Of a stretch of 64,000 nucleotides of DNA, positions 43,895 through 55,029 are shown in pieces. The DNA is taken from positions 83,367,757 through 83,431,756 of the forward strand of contig JAVHZZ010000010.1 in assembly GCA_036250195.1 (NCBI GenBank), in the 5' to 3' direction. Made by a program: the position numbers and the translations under genes. Numbering within the stretch: the stretch's first letter is position 1; the number at the start of each line of letters is the position of its first letter. The DNA is from Mixophyes australis (Eukaryota; Chordata; Amphibia; Anura; Limnodynastidae). Below the pieces are notes generated by a model, which was not told the DNA's origin, made no database searches, and saw only the letters and a program-made list of their open reading frames with translations.

Positions 43895-44303
43895 TTGCGG
43901 TGTCTACTAAGTAGGTTATGTTAATGTTCAGTATTAGTCTAGTTCTCCCAGAGTGAGCCACAAATGTGTTCCTTGTTGCTAGGGGGTTGAGCACATCCAG
44001 CATAAATGTCTGCAAGTGTGAGCTTCAAGTGCCATTTTGTTGATCCCCTTACTGAAGACTGGTATCAAACGTAGGGTGTACAGCGCATGGGACACAATTT
44101 TGTGCTATATCTGTGGGAAGAAAGGGAGAGGTCTTGAGGGAAAGCACCAAAGGAGGAAAGATCTACAGGGAAAACATTTGTCTAAAAAACTGCATTGTAT
44201 ACTGGTCCCCGAAATGAGGCTGTACATATAGGGCCTGAGTCATTAAGGAAAGTAAGGCAAAAAAGGAGTAAATGTTCCCCGGAACAAATCATGTTACAAA
44301 GCA
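43892..44303. repeat. Right arm of the 0.41-kb inverted duplication
   Basis: Inverse of 42500-42912, ending in the MITE end sequence (GGGCCTGAGTCATTAAGG...GTTACAAAGCA). Arms plus spacer form a 1.8-kb fold-back structure. Confidence 0.9.
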
Positions 44304-44334
44304 TTTTATGTGATTTGTTTATGTCATGATCCCT

Positions 44335-44372
44335 CAGTGAACAGCGCTGTGTAATATGTCATATAATAATGA

Positions 44373-44424
<52 letters not shown>
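44335..44424 (+). repeat. LINE/SINE-type tail with (AAT)n
   Basis: GTGAACAGCGCTGTGTAATATG followed by (ATA)-rich sequence and (AAT)n to about 44422 resembles a decayed ACAGCGCTG...CTATATAAATAA tail. The tyrosine-run minus frame here is microsatellite-encoded. Confidence 0.65.
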
Positions 44425-44425
<1 letters not shown>

Positions 44426-46157
44426 GGCAGTGGAAGAGGCATTGGGAAGAGTACAGATGAACAAAATTTTCAAAACTGATCCATGAACTATTTGCCGGTT
44501 CTGCATTTTAACACAGAATTCCAAATATTTCTCCAGCAATATTTGGCCTTATGGGTACACAGAGGAATTCCCTACTCCTACCACATCACAGAGCTGCTTG
44601 AATTGACACCGTCATTGTCCCAGCTTTATTTAATTCTACGAAATGTGGAATTTATAAACATAAAGTTGAATGGCCATCCTGTGTAATAGCGAAGCAGAAC
44701 TCAAAGATTTTATCGATGGAAATTCAAACCACTGCTAAATTATCTGTTTGGTGCAAAATTACGGGTAGGGTGGCAATTGCACCTTGGGCCACTACTGGTT
44801 TTACAAGTGAAGGATGGTACTGGCAGGTTTACTGGGCTGCCTTCCATATTATAAATAGTGCATTTATAATGTGTATCACCTATGTAGTTCAGTGACAAGC
44901 CAATTCCACAATCCTTCATTAGAAGACATGATTATCCTGTAGGAGACCATGGCTGCAATCTTCTTGCCAAGTTTCTACTACTGATTCCATAAGAACCACT
45001 TAAACTCAAGATAAGCGGCTGCTCTTGTACCTTGGACCAGTTGAACCAGCTACCCAGTCTTCCCTTAATGGTGCGCAAAGTATGTAAAAAGATCATTAGC
45101 GGAATGAAACCATGGAAGAATAGTTCATTCTTTAGGGGAAAAAAAAATAATGAAAGTAAAAGTGTGATTCTTAAGAAAAGTAAAGTTTATTGGAAAGAAA
45201 AAGCAATATCGACATTAAAAAAAAAAGTTTGTGTTTTGGTTTAATGCCAGCAAGTACATAATAAAAGAGAATTCTACTTTTGATGAATATCTCATGTTTT
45301 CCACCACATTGAGATGCACATGTCGTTTGTGTCCTGGGACATCCGTAGGAAATAAGCCTTTCAACAAACAGAATCAGCAATTCCATTTGCCGTAGTCATG
45401 TTCAAAGGTAGACAGTGAGCAGGTTCTGAGGGTAAGGGAAGATGCAGGAGGCAGGGGAAAGAGAGTGAGTAGGACGGATAGAATTAAATCAAGAGAAACT
45501 GCTTTCAGCAGAGTGTGGAAAAGATAGGGAGGAGCAGAGCACCAGCAGAGCCAGTTACATGTTACTTGAAAGAATGCTGAGTATACACAACTTCCAGGAA
45601 GTTTCTGCAATTATATTCATAAAATAAGATTAAGAAAAAAGGCGGGGGAATATCCCCCTGTAGGCCCTCATTGTTCTCTTGATATTACTCAGATATTTTT
45701 AGGTATAATTTCTACCTTATTAAAGTTATATTGTTCCATATTTCATCACATCATTAAATCAGAACGGTGGTTGTAAGAATTAGGATTCAATGTAAGAATT
45801 ATAGGTGTAATAGTTCATTTTAAAGGGGATTTTATTCTATTTTATTTTCAATCTACACAGATTTTAATCTTTGACCACTCACTAATTTTATTTCTATAGT
45901 TCACATAAGCGTTCTGACTACTATATTGATTGACTAATAAAAAAAAATATTTTAATTTAAGGTATATATAAAAAAAATACACATTTGGCTTTTAAAATGA
46001 CAAAATAGCAGGTTCAATAATTGTTCTAGTACTGGTTACAAATGTAATGTGCCCCCAATATCAGAACTTTGTTGTTCTCTTCTTTTCAATAATATAGTGT
46101 ACATTGTTCCGGGAGAGCACCCCAATAAGATGTCTGTTTTGGGGTGAAGTTCCAGTA
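44425..46157. other. Spacer, nothing recognised
   Basis: Short open frames only, including a lysine-rich plus frame at 45032-45244 driven by poly-A tracts. Confidence 0.5.
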
Positions 46158-46165
46158 GTAAGAGA

Positions 46166-46444
46166 CAGGGCCGGATTTACCATTAGGCAACCTAGGCAAT
46201 TGCCTAGGGCCCAGCGGTCCCAAGAGGGCCCTCCCAGGGCTGGAGGGGAGACCACCCTTTAAAAATGGGCGGCTACTTATGGGCCAGTGCTATGTGCTTG
46301 CCCCCCTGGGCTAAAGTCTTCCAGCCAGCCCCTGAATAGGGGTATATGTTATGCTAAAAAACTATAGTGCTATGGATTTTTTCAGGGAGGGGGCCCCAAA
46401 CCAGTATCTTGCCTAGGGCCTCATGTGGTCTAAATCCAGCTCTG
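46166..46444. mobile_element. hAT element, CAGGGCCGGATTTA ends
   Basis: Left end CAGGGCCGGATTTACC, right end GGTCTAAATCCAGCTCTG (inverse). Perfect 8-bp TSD GTAAGAGA (46158-46165, 46445-46452). The interior contains a second hAT-like fragment (TGGGCTAAAGTCTTCCAGCC at about 46308). Confidence 0.93.
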
Positions 46445-46452
46445 GTAAGAGA

Positions 46453-47032
46453 TTATGATAAAGACAGAACTGGTGCAGGTATTAGTTTGTTACAATTTAT
46501 AAGTCATTTCTGCAAAACAATTCTTCTCTTTGGCACTTTGAAAACATATTCAATTACCTCCAAAGAGTTACTAATGATTGGCGTATGCAGCAGGATCACA
46601 GCTTCTGTAAATAAACTCTGTTCTGCCCACACCTACTAGACAAATAAATCAGTCTGGTAGCTTGAGGTGTAAAGTCAGAGGTTCGCAGCAGTAAAACAAA
46701 CAGCATGAAAATTATTATTGACTCCTTTGCACTACTGCAAGAATATCATTCATTTGGCCAAACAATACCATGGTTTCGTCTATAAATCTACATGTTAGGC
46801 TTATCCAAAATTAAACAGCATTGACCATGGGAGAATAAAGTTAGGGCTTGGAATAAGCAAACACGGTCAGAGGCAGAAAAGTTCAATGATGTTTATTTAC
46901 TAATGCTTCTCAAAGGTGCAAAATTGCGACTAAAAACCTAGCAACCCATCTGAATTGTGCTTTTATTGTCTAATCTGCTCTAGGCAGAGCGCTGCGGATT
47001 CTGTGGCGCAATGTAAATAAATTAAGATGATA
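46453..47032. other. Spacer, nothing recognised
   Basis: No domain-bearing ORF or repeat ends. Confidence 0.45.
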
Positions 47033-47264
47033 TATATCATCACCATCATCGCCATTTATCTATAAAGTGCCACCGACTCCGCAGCGCTGTACAGAGAACT
47101 CACTCACATCAGTCTCTGCCCCATTGGAGCTTACAGTCTAAATTCCCTAACATACACAGGCAGAGAGGGAGAGACTAGGGTCAATTTTGATAGCAGCCAA
47201 ATAACCTACTAGTATGTTTTTGGAGTGTGGGAGAAAACCGGAGCACTCGAAGGAAACCCACTAT
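47033..47264 (-). mobile_element. V-SINE-like 3' portion
   Basis: On the minus strand: body fragment from TGGGTTTCCTTCGAGTGCTC, then AACATACTAGTAGG, TTTAGACTGTAAGCTCC, CAGCGCTGCGGAGTCGG and a decayed tail. Head missing. Confidence 0.82.
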
Positions 47265-47269
47265 TTTTT

Positions 47270-48960
47270 AGAACATCTCCATATAATTTGTTTTGTATAC
47301 ATTTTACTCTTTATTAATACATTAGATTGCTATTTTTTTGCATTTAGCTAACCGGTTGGAGTCTTGTGAACATTCTCTACCACAGGATGATGAACTCTGA
47401 TCAGCACCTCTGTGTTGTTGTTTTCTTCTTTTATTCAGCTCTATTGATTTTATATTGCCCGAGATACTCTAATTATGTATGTGGAACATGTAGTATTGGG
47501 CACACAGTGTAGAACTTCTGAATAAGTAAACCATCAATTTTTTTTTATAGAAATATGTGCTGCAGGCACTATCTAAGGAGAGATGGATTGAAGTTTTTTT
47601 GATAATCAGAGCACTGGCCTCAGCCATGGGTATTGCCTATCCCCGCTACAGAAAGCCATGCCAGCGGCACAGTGGGAGCATCCTGGGCTTCATAGCAGAA
47701 TTAGCAATAGGGATCCCTCATCTCCTGTAGAGCAGTTCTAACAATGGTGCCGATTAAAGTATAATTACAAATTTAATATAGGTCTTCTGCAGGCCTGGCT
47801 TTGTTGGAATTATGTTTTAATGAAAGGAACTCTGTGTAAAGCATGATTCGTGTCATGTGTGGCCATCATTAGACCAGAGTATTAAATGCCACAAGACTGT
47901 TGCTTAGAGAACATATCAGTTATTAGCATTTCAGAATCAGACTCAACTTTTTCTTCAAGAGGGGAGAAACTATCGTCGTTGTGTTATTTATACGCCCATG
48001 ATTTCATAGCTATACTAAATTCCCACTTGTCTTAGCACCAAATTAAGAGTATGAATAAAACTGTTAATAATCAGCACATCCTCCAGAGTCCATAGCACGA
48101 CTGCAATGTTATTGTGTGAGAGGTAAACTTCTTGGGGACCTTTTTGACCACTAACAAATAAAGGTGAAAATTCAGCTTTGAAGTGGTTAAAAACAAAAGA
48201 CACATGTTCCTTTTACCATCATCATACTCAAAAAACAAATTGTTTATTCTAAAGGTAAATTTATTGCATGGTACCTGGGGAGATTTGCAGTTAAACATCT
48301 CCCTCCCCCGCCCCCCCTGGGGCTGCTGGCTATGGGAGAATAGATGTAACGCACGCACAGCATCATCACGACAGGTGCATGACTGATAATCCTATTGTCA
48401 CAAATAAACTGTCCCACCTATTCTGAAGTCGCACATAGCCCTTGGGTAGCATTCAGCTTAGTTCCCTTTAAAAGATCCCAGCAATATACTAAGTGTCGCA
48501 GCCCCTGGTCCAGGAAGCCCTTAGAGACAGATTGTAAAGCTTCATTTTCATGATGATTATTTATTTTACACTTACAACATAGCATGGAAATTTTCTCTAG
48601 TAAGCCTAATTGTCATTAATAAGTGCTTTAGCATTTTCCTTCAGTATGTATTGAGAAACACAAACATAGGACCTTATATTCAAAGTGCACTCTATCAGCA
48701 ACACAAAATGCTATAGTTGTTTGTACTGCACATATCAATGCGTATTCCTACTCTCTACTGCCGGGAGCTGTATATTTATAGATATTTGCACCTTGGAGAG
48801 CGGAGAGGTGTAAATATCAACAGGGACGCACTGCAAAAGTGTGAACATCACATCAACAGTCCAACCTCCCATCACTTTATGATCACCTTTTCATTGGATA
48901 AAAGTTTTTTTTTACCTAAAATATTGCTCTGTTTGGCCTCATTAATCATGAGAATTAGGG
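47270..48960. other. Spacer, nothing recognised
   Basis: No domain-bearing ORF or repeat ends. Confidence 0.5.
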
Positions 48961-48966
48961 ACATCG

Positions 48967-49297
48967 GGCCTGATTCATTAAGGAACTCAAATTAAGAAGT
49001 TTCTTATTTAAGTCTCCTGGACAAAACCATGTTACAATGCAAGGGGTGAAAATTAGTTTTCTGTTTTGCATATAAGTTAAATACTGACTGTTTTTTCATG
49101 TAGCACACAAATACTTGATAGCTTATTTGTACACTGAAATTTAAAGTTGATATTTGTGTCCTACATGAAAAAACAGTCAGTATTTAACTTATGTGCAAAA
49201 CAGAAAACTAATTTTCACCCCTTGCATTGTAACATGGTTTTGTCCAGGAGACTTAAATAAGAAACTTCTTAATTTGAGTTCCTTAATGAATCAGGCC
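48967..49297. mobile_element. Near-perfect 331-bp palindromic MITE
   Basis: The two halves are almost exact reverse complements from GGCCTGATTCATTAAGGAAC inward to a small centre near 49135 (TAGCTTATTTGTACACTGAA). 5-bp TSD CATCG (48962-48966, 49298-49302). As RNA or single-stranded DNA it would fold into a hairpin of about 150 bp. No coding capacity. Confidence 0.93.
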
Positions 49298-49302
49298 CAT
49301 CG

Positions 49303-51230
49303 AATGTACACTTTTTTTTTTTAAACTTTGGGGTCTATTTAACAAGGCCAGACTCTATTGCGGAGATAAGGATGATTTTAATATTGCTGGTGCTTAACCA
49401 GAAGTAACTCTTTGATGTATAGAGCAATAAATAGCACTATTGCCGGCAAAAATGGGCAATATGGCTTTTTGCCCTTTGATATAGATGTCCTTTTGTTTTA
49501 CATCCTACAAAGTGTCTTAGAAATGCAAATGCCTCCATTTTAAACTCGTGCTCTTTGGCGTAAAACGATGTGCTTTTGTGGAAACCTAGGCAACGAAACC
49601 TCCGAACAGGAATTTGTGCTCGGCCTCAGCAATTTTACGCTTCATAAATGAGGTCCAGAGAGATACACAAGGAATACATTATCACAGGAACATACAGGAA
49701 GTTTCTCTGTAAGCACATTCATTTAAATTCAGTATTAAAAGTCTGTGTCGAATGTTACAAAATATATACTTGTACGTACTTCAACCATATCTATTTTACT
49801 CAAATTGAAACTTTCGTAAATAATACCTCAAATAGCACAAAACATCCATTATCAATGAACTTAACAGACAGATAGAACAAGAAAAACTTAAGACACATAT
49901 AAGTAAGCCTAATTACTTGTCTATGGGTATGCAAGTAAGCAGGGCTCTAGCCATGTGTACATGAGATGTGTGTTTTGTGTGTGGTCTATGATTTCAAAGA
50001 ATATCTCAGTGCATTACTTGCCATAATTTTATAAGTGCTGCCTCCAGTTTTCCTTATCAATGTACAGAAGCTACCTTACTTACTATATGTTCACTGAACT
50101 GGAGCTTACTGTTTATGCCTGAACAGCAAGTTCAGCCCGATTCATTACAGCTAGCAGGACCACCTCCTGGTCCTAAGTTTAATAGACAGATGCATATCTG
50201 ATGCCAAGTTTAATATGCAGAGCCATAGCTGATGCCAAGTTTAATATGTAGAAACATAAACCCTGTCAAGTTTACTGGCCAGAGTCATATGGGGTAAGAA
50301 AAATTAGGTGCAGAGCTAGAGCCAGATTAATTTCCTATGGTGCTCTAGGCTTTGATTTGGGCTCCCTTCTCCACCTTCTTTTCCTCAATAAAACAAAAAC
50401 AGCTTAGCATAATCCAGGACACACAGTATAGAAAACCCAGACATAAAAACAGGTTAAAATAATCTGGGCCTGACAGTGCCCGCTGGACCATAGGTGTGAG
50501 TTTAGCTTGAGTAGTGGATGATCCGGCTCTGTGCACAGTCATATCTGATACAGAGTCATAGGATTTCATAAAGTAAAATCATAAGTGGCGTGTTATTATT
50601 TGCATAGTAAGTAACATGCAGAGTTATATACTACAGTAAGAGCAGCCTTCTAAACACTGCAACACAGCATGTGAGTTCAATGAACAGTGGAGCCAAATAG
50701 ATATGGAAGTTCCTGAGCCTGACAATTGGCATTTCTCAAAACATCTGATGTACACTCTTAAAGAACGATGAGGGTAACTATTGTGTGCAGAAAGCTGCTC
50801 TAGGTATTGCATATTCCATTGTTATCTATGTTTCTAGTGCCAAGTGAAGGAAAATCTTTCAATGCTGGGTGGCTAATTCAAATTAATTTTCAATTACCTG
50901 CCACATTTTACATCACTGGTTGGGATATCAGAAAAAAATGTGGGTGTCGAATAATGATACTTCTTATACTAATGTTCAAAGAAATAAGTATACAAGTAGT
51001 CAAACTTGGTCACATTCATTTTTAATAAAGGGTATAAAGAATGGTATATGTTGTGGTGTAAGGGGTAATGAGTGTAATGACTTTAAAGATATATGTTTGC
51101 ATCGAACGTTAACAGTAGTTAATTGTCTGTATGAAGTTGATACTGAATTGACAGGTTCACCTTTAGATCACAAATATATACATATACACAAAGCAACACA
51201 TTCTTTATAGTACCACAAAGGTGGAACAAA
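49303..51230. other. Spacer with possible hAT debris
   Basis: Around 50310-50540, CAGAGCTAGAGCCAGATTAA and GGATGATCCGGCTCTG resemble hAT ends in inverse orientation, but no TSD was found. The frame at 50920-51210 (96 codons) has no recognised domain. Confidence 0.4.
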
Positions 51231-51239
51231 TAGGCGCCA

Positions 51240-51490
51240 GATAATCAGGATCAGATCACAGGAGTATTTCACATAGACCAGCAGCAGTGACAATTGTTGA
51301 CCTGGCCCAGTTTGTAGGAAAAGGCAGTCTTATAAAGGCCAGACACAGGTGATCATGATCAATATCCAATGATGAGAACATATCCACCTGCAGGCAGGAT
51401 CTGGTATAAGAAAAACAGCATCCATAGGAGAGATGCAACAGTTTATAACACTACCCTGCCCCTCTTAAGAGCGAATCCCAGAAGCCAAGC
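51240..51490 (-). mobile_element. Possible decayed LTR and polypurine tract
   Basis: Minus strand reads CTCTTAAGAGGGGCAGGG then TAGTGTTATAAACTG. This has the form of a polypurine tract followed by an LTR starting TGTTAT, with TTTATAAGACTG about 130 nt in as a TATA-like box. The other LTR end and TSD were not found. Sequence to the right (to about 51770) may be a pol remnant but shows no certain motif. Confidence 0.35.
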
Positions 51491-51893
51491 AAGGAAATTT
51501 AGAATCGGTCAACAATATCAGAGTCATAGTTTAGAATTGGGCTGAAAAGTCCTCATCTAATATTATAGGATTTCCAAAGTGCGAAAAATGTATAGAAACC
51601 ACGCCCGAGGAAAGCCGACACCCATAAAATTGTTTTTTGGGGAACGCAGATTTATACTGATTGGCTAGAACACACAGGTCATTCCAAAGTTGAAGTACTT
51701 GGAGGTATAGAAAATGGCACAGATGAACCATAGGTTGGGTCTGCAAGTGATGGGGCACATTCATTTAAGTCAGTAAATAATTGTAGATTCGAAGGAATGG
51801 AATCTCTGATCTGAACAAAGGGGTTTGCCAATTCCAAGCTTTCCCTCTAAAGTTGGACAACAGGAAGTATACCTACTTATTAAAAAGATCTGG

Positions 51894-52092
51894 GGCCTGA
51901 TTCATTAAGGATCTTAACTTATTTCAGTCTCCTGGACAAAACCATGTTACAATGCAAGGGGTGCAAATTAGCATTCTGTTTTGCACATAAGTTAAATACT
52001 GACCGTTTTTTCATGCAACACACAAATACTTTCAATTTCAGTGTACAAATAAGCTATCAAGTATTTGTGTGCTACATGAAAAAACAGACTAT
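51894..52092. mobile_element. Half copy of the palindromic MITE
   Basis: GGCCTGATTCATTAAGGATC, then ACAAAACCATGTTACAATGC and the palindrome centre, matching 48967 onward. It breaks off after ACATGAAAAAACAG, losing the right end. Confidence 0.85.
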
Positions 52093-52130
52093 TCACAGAC
52101 TATAAATTCTGTACAATGCCAATTTACAAA

Positions 52131-52210
52131 TCATCATCATCATCATCATCATCAGGTATTTATATAGCGCTACTAATTACGCAGCGCTATACAGAGAACT
52201 CACTCACATC

Positions 52211-52248
<38 letters not shown>

Positions 52249-52290
52249 AATTTTTGATAGCAGCCAATTAACCTACTAGTATGTTTTTGA
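52131..52290 (-). mobile_element. V-SINE-like tail with (ATC)n and (GA)n
   Basis: (ATC)n at about 52130-52154, then minus-strand tail AGCGCTATATAAATACC, GTAGCGCTGCGTAATTAG-like region, a (GA)n run at about 52214-52246, and AACATACTAGTAGG. Only the 3' third is present. Confidence 0.82.
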
Positions 52291-52294
52291 AATC

Positions 52295-54752
52295 CATAGT
52301 GGAGTAGCATAATTGTAAAGCAGAAGCTGAACTCAAAGATTGTATTGCCAGAACTTCTCTCTGCAACTCAATCTGCATTGTGAAACTTCACTCAATTCTA
52401 GATTAAAACTTATACTGAGTTTTTTGCAGTGACATCTACAGTTCCATGTTGTAATATTGTTGCAGACAATAGAAAACAGTGATAACTACTGGCTGAATAA
52501 AGCCGATACCACAGCACAGAGATTTGGAAGGGTCATCTCACCATTCTCCTCAATGAGATATAGTGTCCAGTACCTGAATATACATCACTAGAGCACCGTT
52601 CTTTCATGATTACATCCACCAGCAGAGTTCTCCCTTAGACAGGCAGCACCTTTCAGGCACATGTGCCCCAGGCTGCAACAGTCTTTTACCAGGGAACCGG
52701 ACTCACAGCAGATGTTTGCTGACAAGATGTGACGTTAGTCATGGGTGTTGTTGTCAGGAAATATGATCAGCTGGCTGACGCTTTTCGTCTGTGATAAGAC
52801 TTCTTCCAGAGCCTTTTGTTTGTTGTTTTAGCAGTTGTTTTAATGACTCGTTCGTTTATTTTTATTTGTGGAGAATGGAAAGAGGATCATTACAACAATC
52901 TTTCTCCCATTTTAAGATAAGGTCATGTAGACAGTCCAGTATTTTCCTTTCTTTATGCTCTACAGCCATTTGTGTACCTACTTACACAAAATAAATCAAT
53001 GTAAATAATGAATCTCTAGTTCAGTCTATGTTTGAAAATAAAATAGATATAACTAATAACGCTGTGCAGTGAGAGGTGTGTTTCTGTATTGGGCCTTACC
53101 TGATTACAATCAGATCACCTGCCAGTCATGCTCCTCCTTTAACGATGATCACTTTCACATCACTTTAGTCTAGAAAAATAAATCACTGGGACAAGATGCT
53201 GGAGTGAAAGGACGGGAGTCTCCAAGTTGACGGACAGAAGAAGAGACCCTGACTCTACCCATGTTGCCGGCACCTCCATTTGGTCTGAGCCTGGGAGCGG
53301 AGCTTCAGACATTCGAGATCAGGAAGTATCCTGCCTGAATATCTTACTCACTGATGTCCTGGTGAGGGCTCCCACCAAGAGAAAAGCAAAACCGCACGAT
53401 GATACTCACCAGGTAATAGCCGCCTCCTCTTGATGGTTGTCTGCAATGTTGAGGATTGGCACCTAGGAAAAAAGGGAGACACAAGACAGCCCACCCACAA
53501 AGCTGTCTACTGGGCTAATATGTATGAAGTGTCTGTCACACTAGTGCCAGCTACAATAACAACCAAACAACAGCGCCCTGGTCCTAACAACAGTACTAGG
53601 TGAGCAGATGCTGCGCAACTCTTAGCAAGAGGTGCAGTGTACTGCCCTAACTTAAACCCACAGTTCAAGACACCAATCACAGAATGCAGACAATAGGGAA
53701 AAATGGTAATCAAAAGCCTACCTTTAATGGGGGCCTTAGTTCTGGATCCTGGACAGGGAAAATACCACACAAGAATACAATACAATACAATAAAGAGACC
53801 ACCACATGGTACAGAAGGGACAAATACGGTACAAATATGGTACAAATACGGTACAGAAGGGACAGACCGAGTGCAGTCTAAGAATACAGGGTACTTCCGA
53901 ACTGTGCTCACAGACTAATCCTGAAAGTTAAGTGGGGACACAGGCTAACCCTGCAATTACATGGGGCCACAGACTAAGCCTGAAAGTAGCTCGGGCCACA
54001 GGCTGAGCCGGAACCTAATATATGTGTCCAAGGAGAAAAATATAAAAGGATCTCAACCACCTGAATACCCAAGGCCTTGTGCTCACTATTGCTACCTAAG
54101 CCTAATGCCCGATGTGTGCCAAAGGACTTACCTTGCTCTAGCAGTCTCCAATGGTGTCCTCACCGCCCCTGTCACTGCCTGCCGACTGCCTGCCGACTGC
54201 CGCAGTTCTCACCGTCCCGCCACAATCAGTCTTCCTGGATTCACAGTCTGTCTTGATACTGACAGCATCCTTCTGCAGTGCAGGAACTTCTCCTCTCTCT
54301 CCACCACCTTGTTGCTTCTATCCAGCGTATTTTTTTCTTCTTTACGGCGTCTTCTCTCTGGAGCTCTTCTCTGCTTGACTCTCTACAGACTGCAACCACG
54401 CTACACTGCATAGCTATGTAATAGAGTTTGGGAGGGCACGGAGTGGTGATCCAGCGAGCCTTGATTCAATGGCTGGAGGTAAGTTGTGATTGGCTCACCG
54501 TCCCTGCCACTGAATGGCTGCCTGTGAATCGCTTCGAAATCACTGTCACCAATGCCAGGTAACCCTAGAAGGAAAGCGGAAGACTTCCCTGTCTCTCAGG
54601 TAAGTCCCTCACCGGACACCTACTCACATTGCTCCTACCCCGGCCTATGTCCCTCTCCACACATACAGACCTGCGTGCACACACATACTTCATGTTCAGT
54701 GTTGTTTCTATTTGCATCATATATTATAACACTATATTATTTGCCCTTACAG

Positions 54753-54757
<5 letters not shown>
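52295..54757. other. Spacer, nothing firmly recognised
   Basis: A short tandem GGTACAAATACGGTACAAATA-type repeat at 53824-53855 and CTGCCGACTGC triplication at 54175-54200. The frames at 53507-53918 and 53961-54413 have no recognised domain. The stretch TGTCACACTAGTGCC at 53533 resembles an LTR tip, but no partner was found. Confidence 0.45.

Positions 54758-54810
<53 letters not shown>
54758..54810. repeat. (AT)n microsatellite
   Basis: About 26 AT dinucleotides. Alternating Tyr/Ile frames here are artefacts. Confidence 0.98.
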
Positions 54811-54812
<2 letters not shown>

Positions 54813-55029
54813 TTATGTGAACAGTGGATTTTGTAGCCTTGCTCATTCATATACTATGGATTTTTGGGAAAATGAGTCCTGTTCTCTATCGTCTCCATTC
54901 CATTTGGCACATTTTATTGTCAGTGTGAATTATGGCATCATGATTTTCACCTCTATTCACTTTGCAGCATTACTTTAGCATAAATACATTGAGCTAAATT
55001 GTTTTCCCAGTGCTATAGGTAAAGGTGCC

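Noticed and set aside
42572..44231. The duplicated 64-codon ORF in the inverted arms as a conserved gene
   Set aside because: Similarity is explained by the arm duplication, which extends well beyond the ORF on both sides; no known domain.
50310..50540. A hAT element with CAGAGC-type ends
   Set aside because: Ends look plausible but no flanking duplication in any register.
53533..54550. An LTR starting TGTCACACTAGTGCC
   Set aside because: No matching end, TSD, primer site or polypurine tract could be located.
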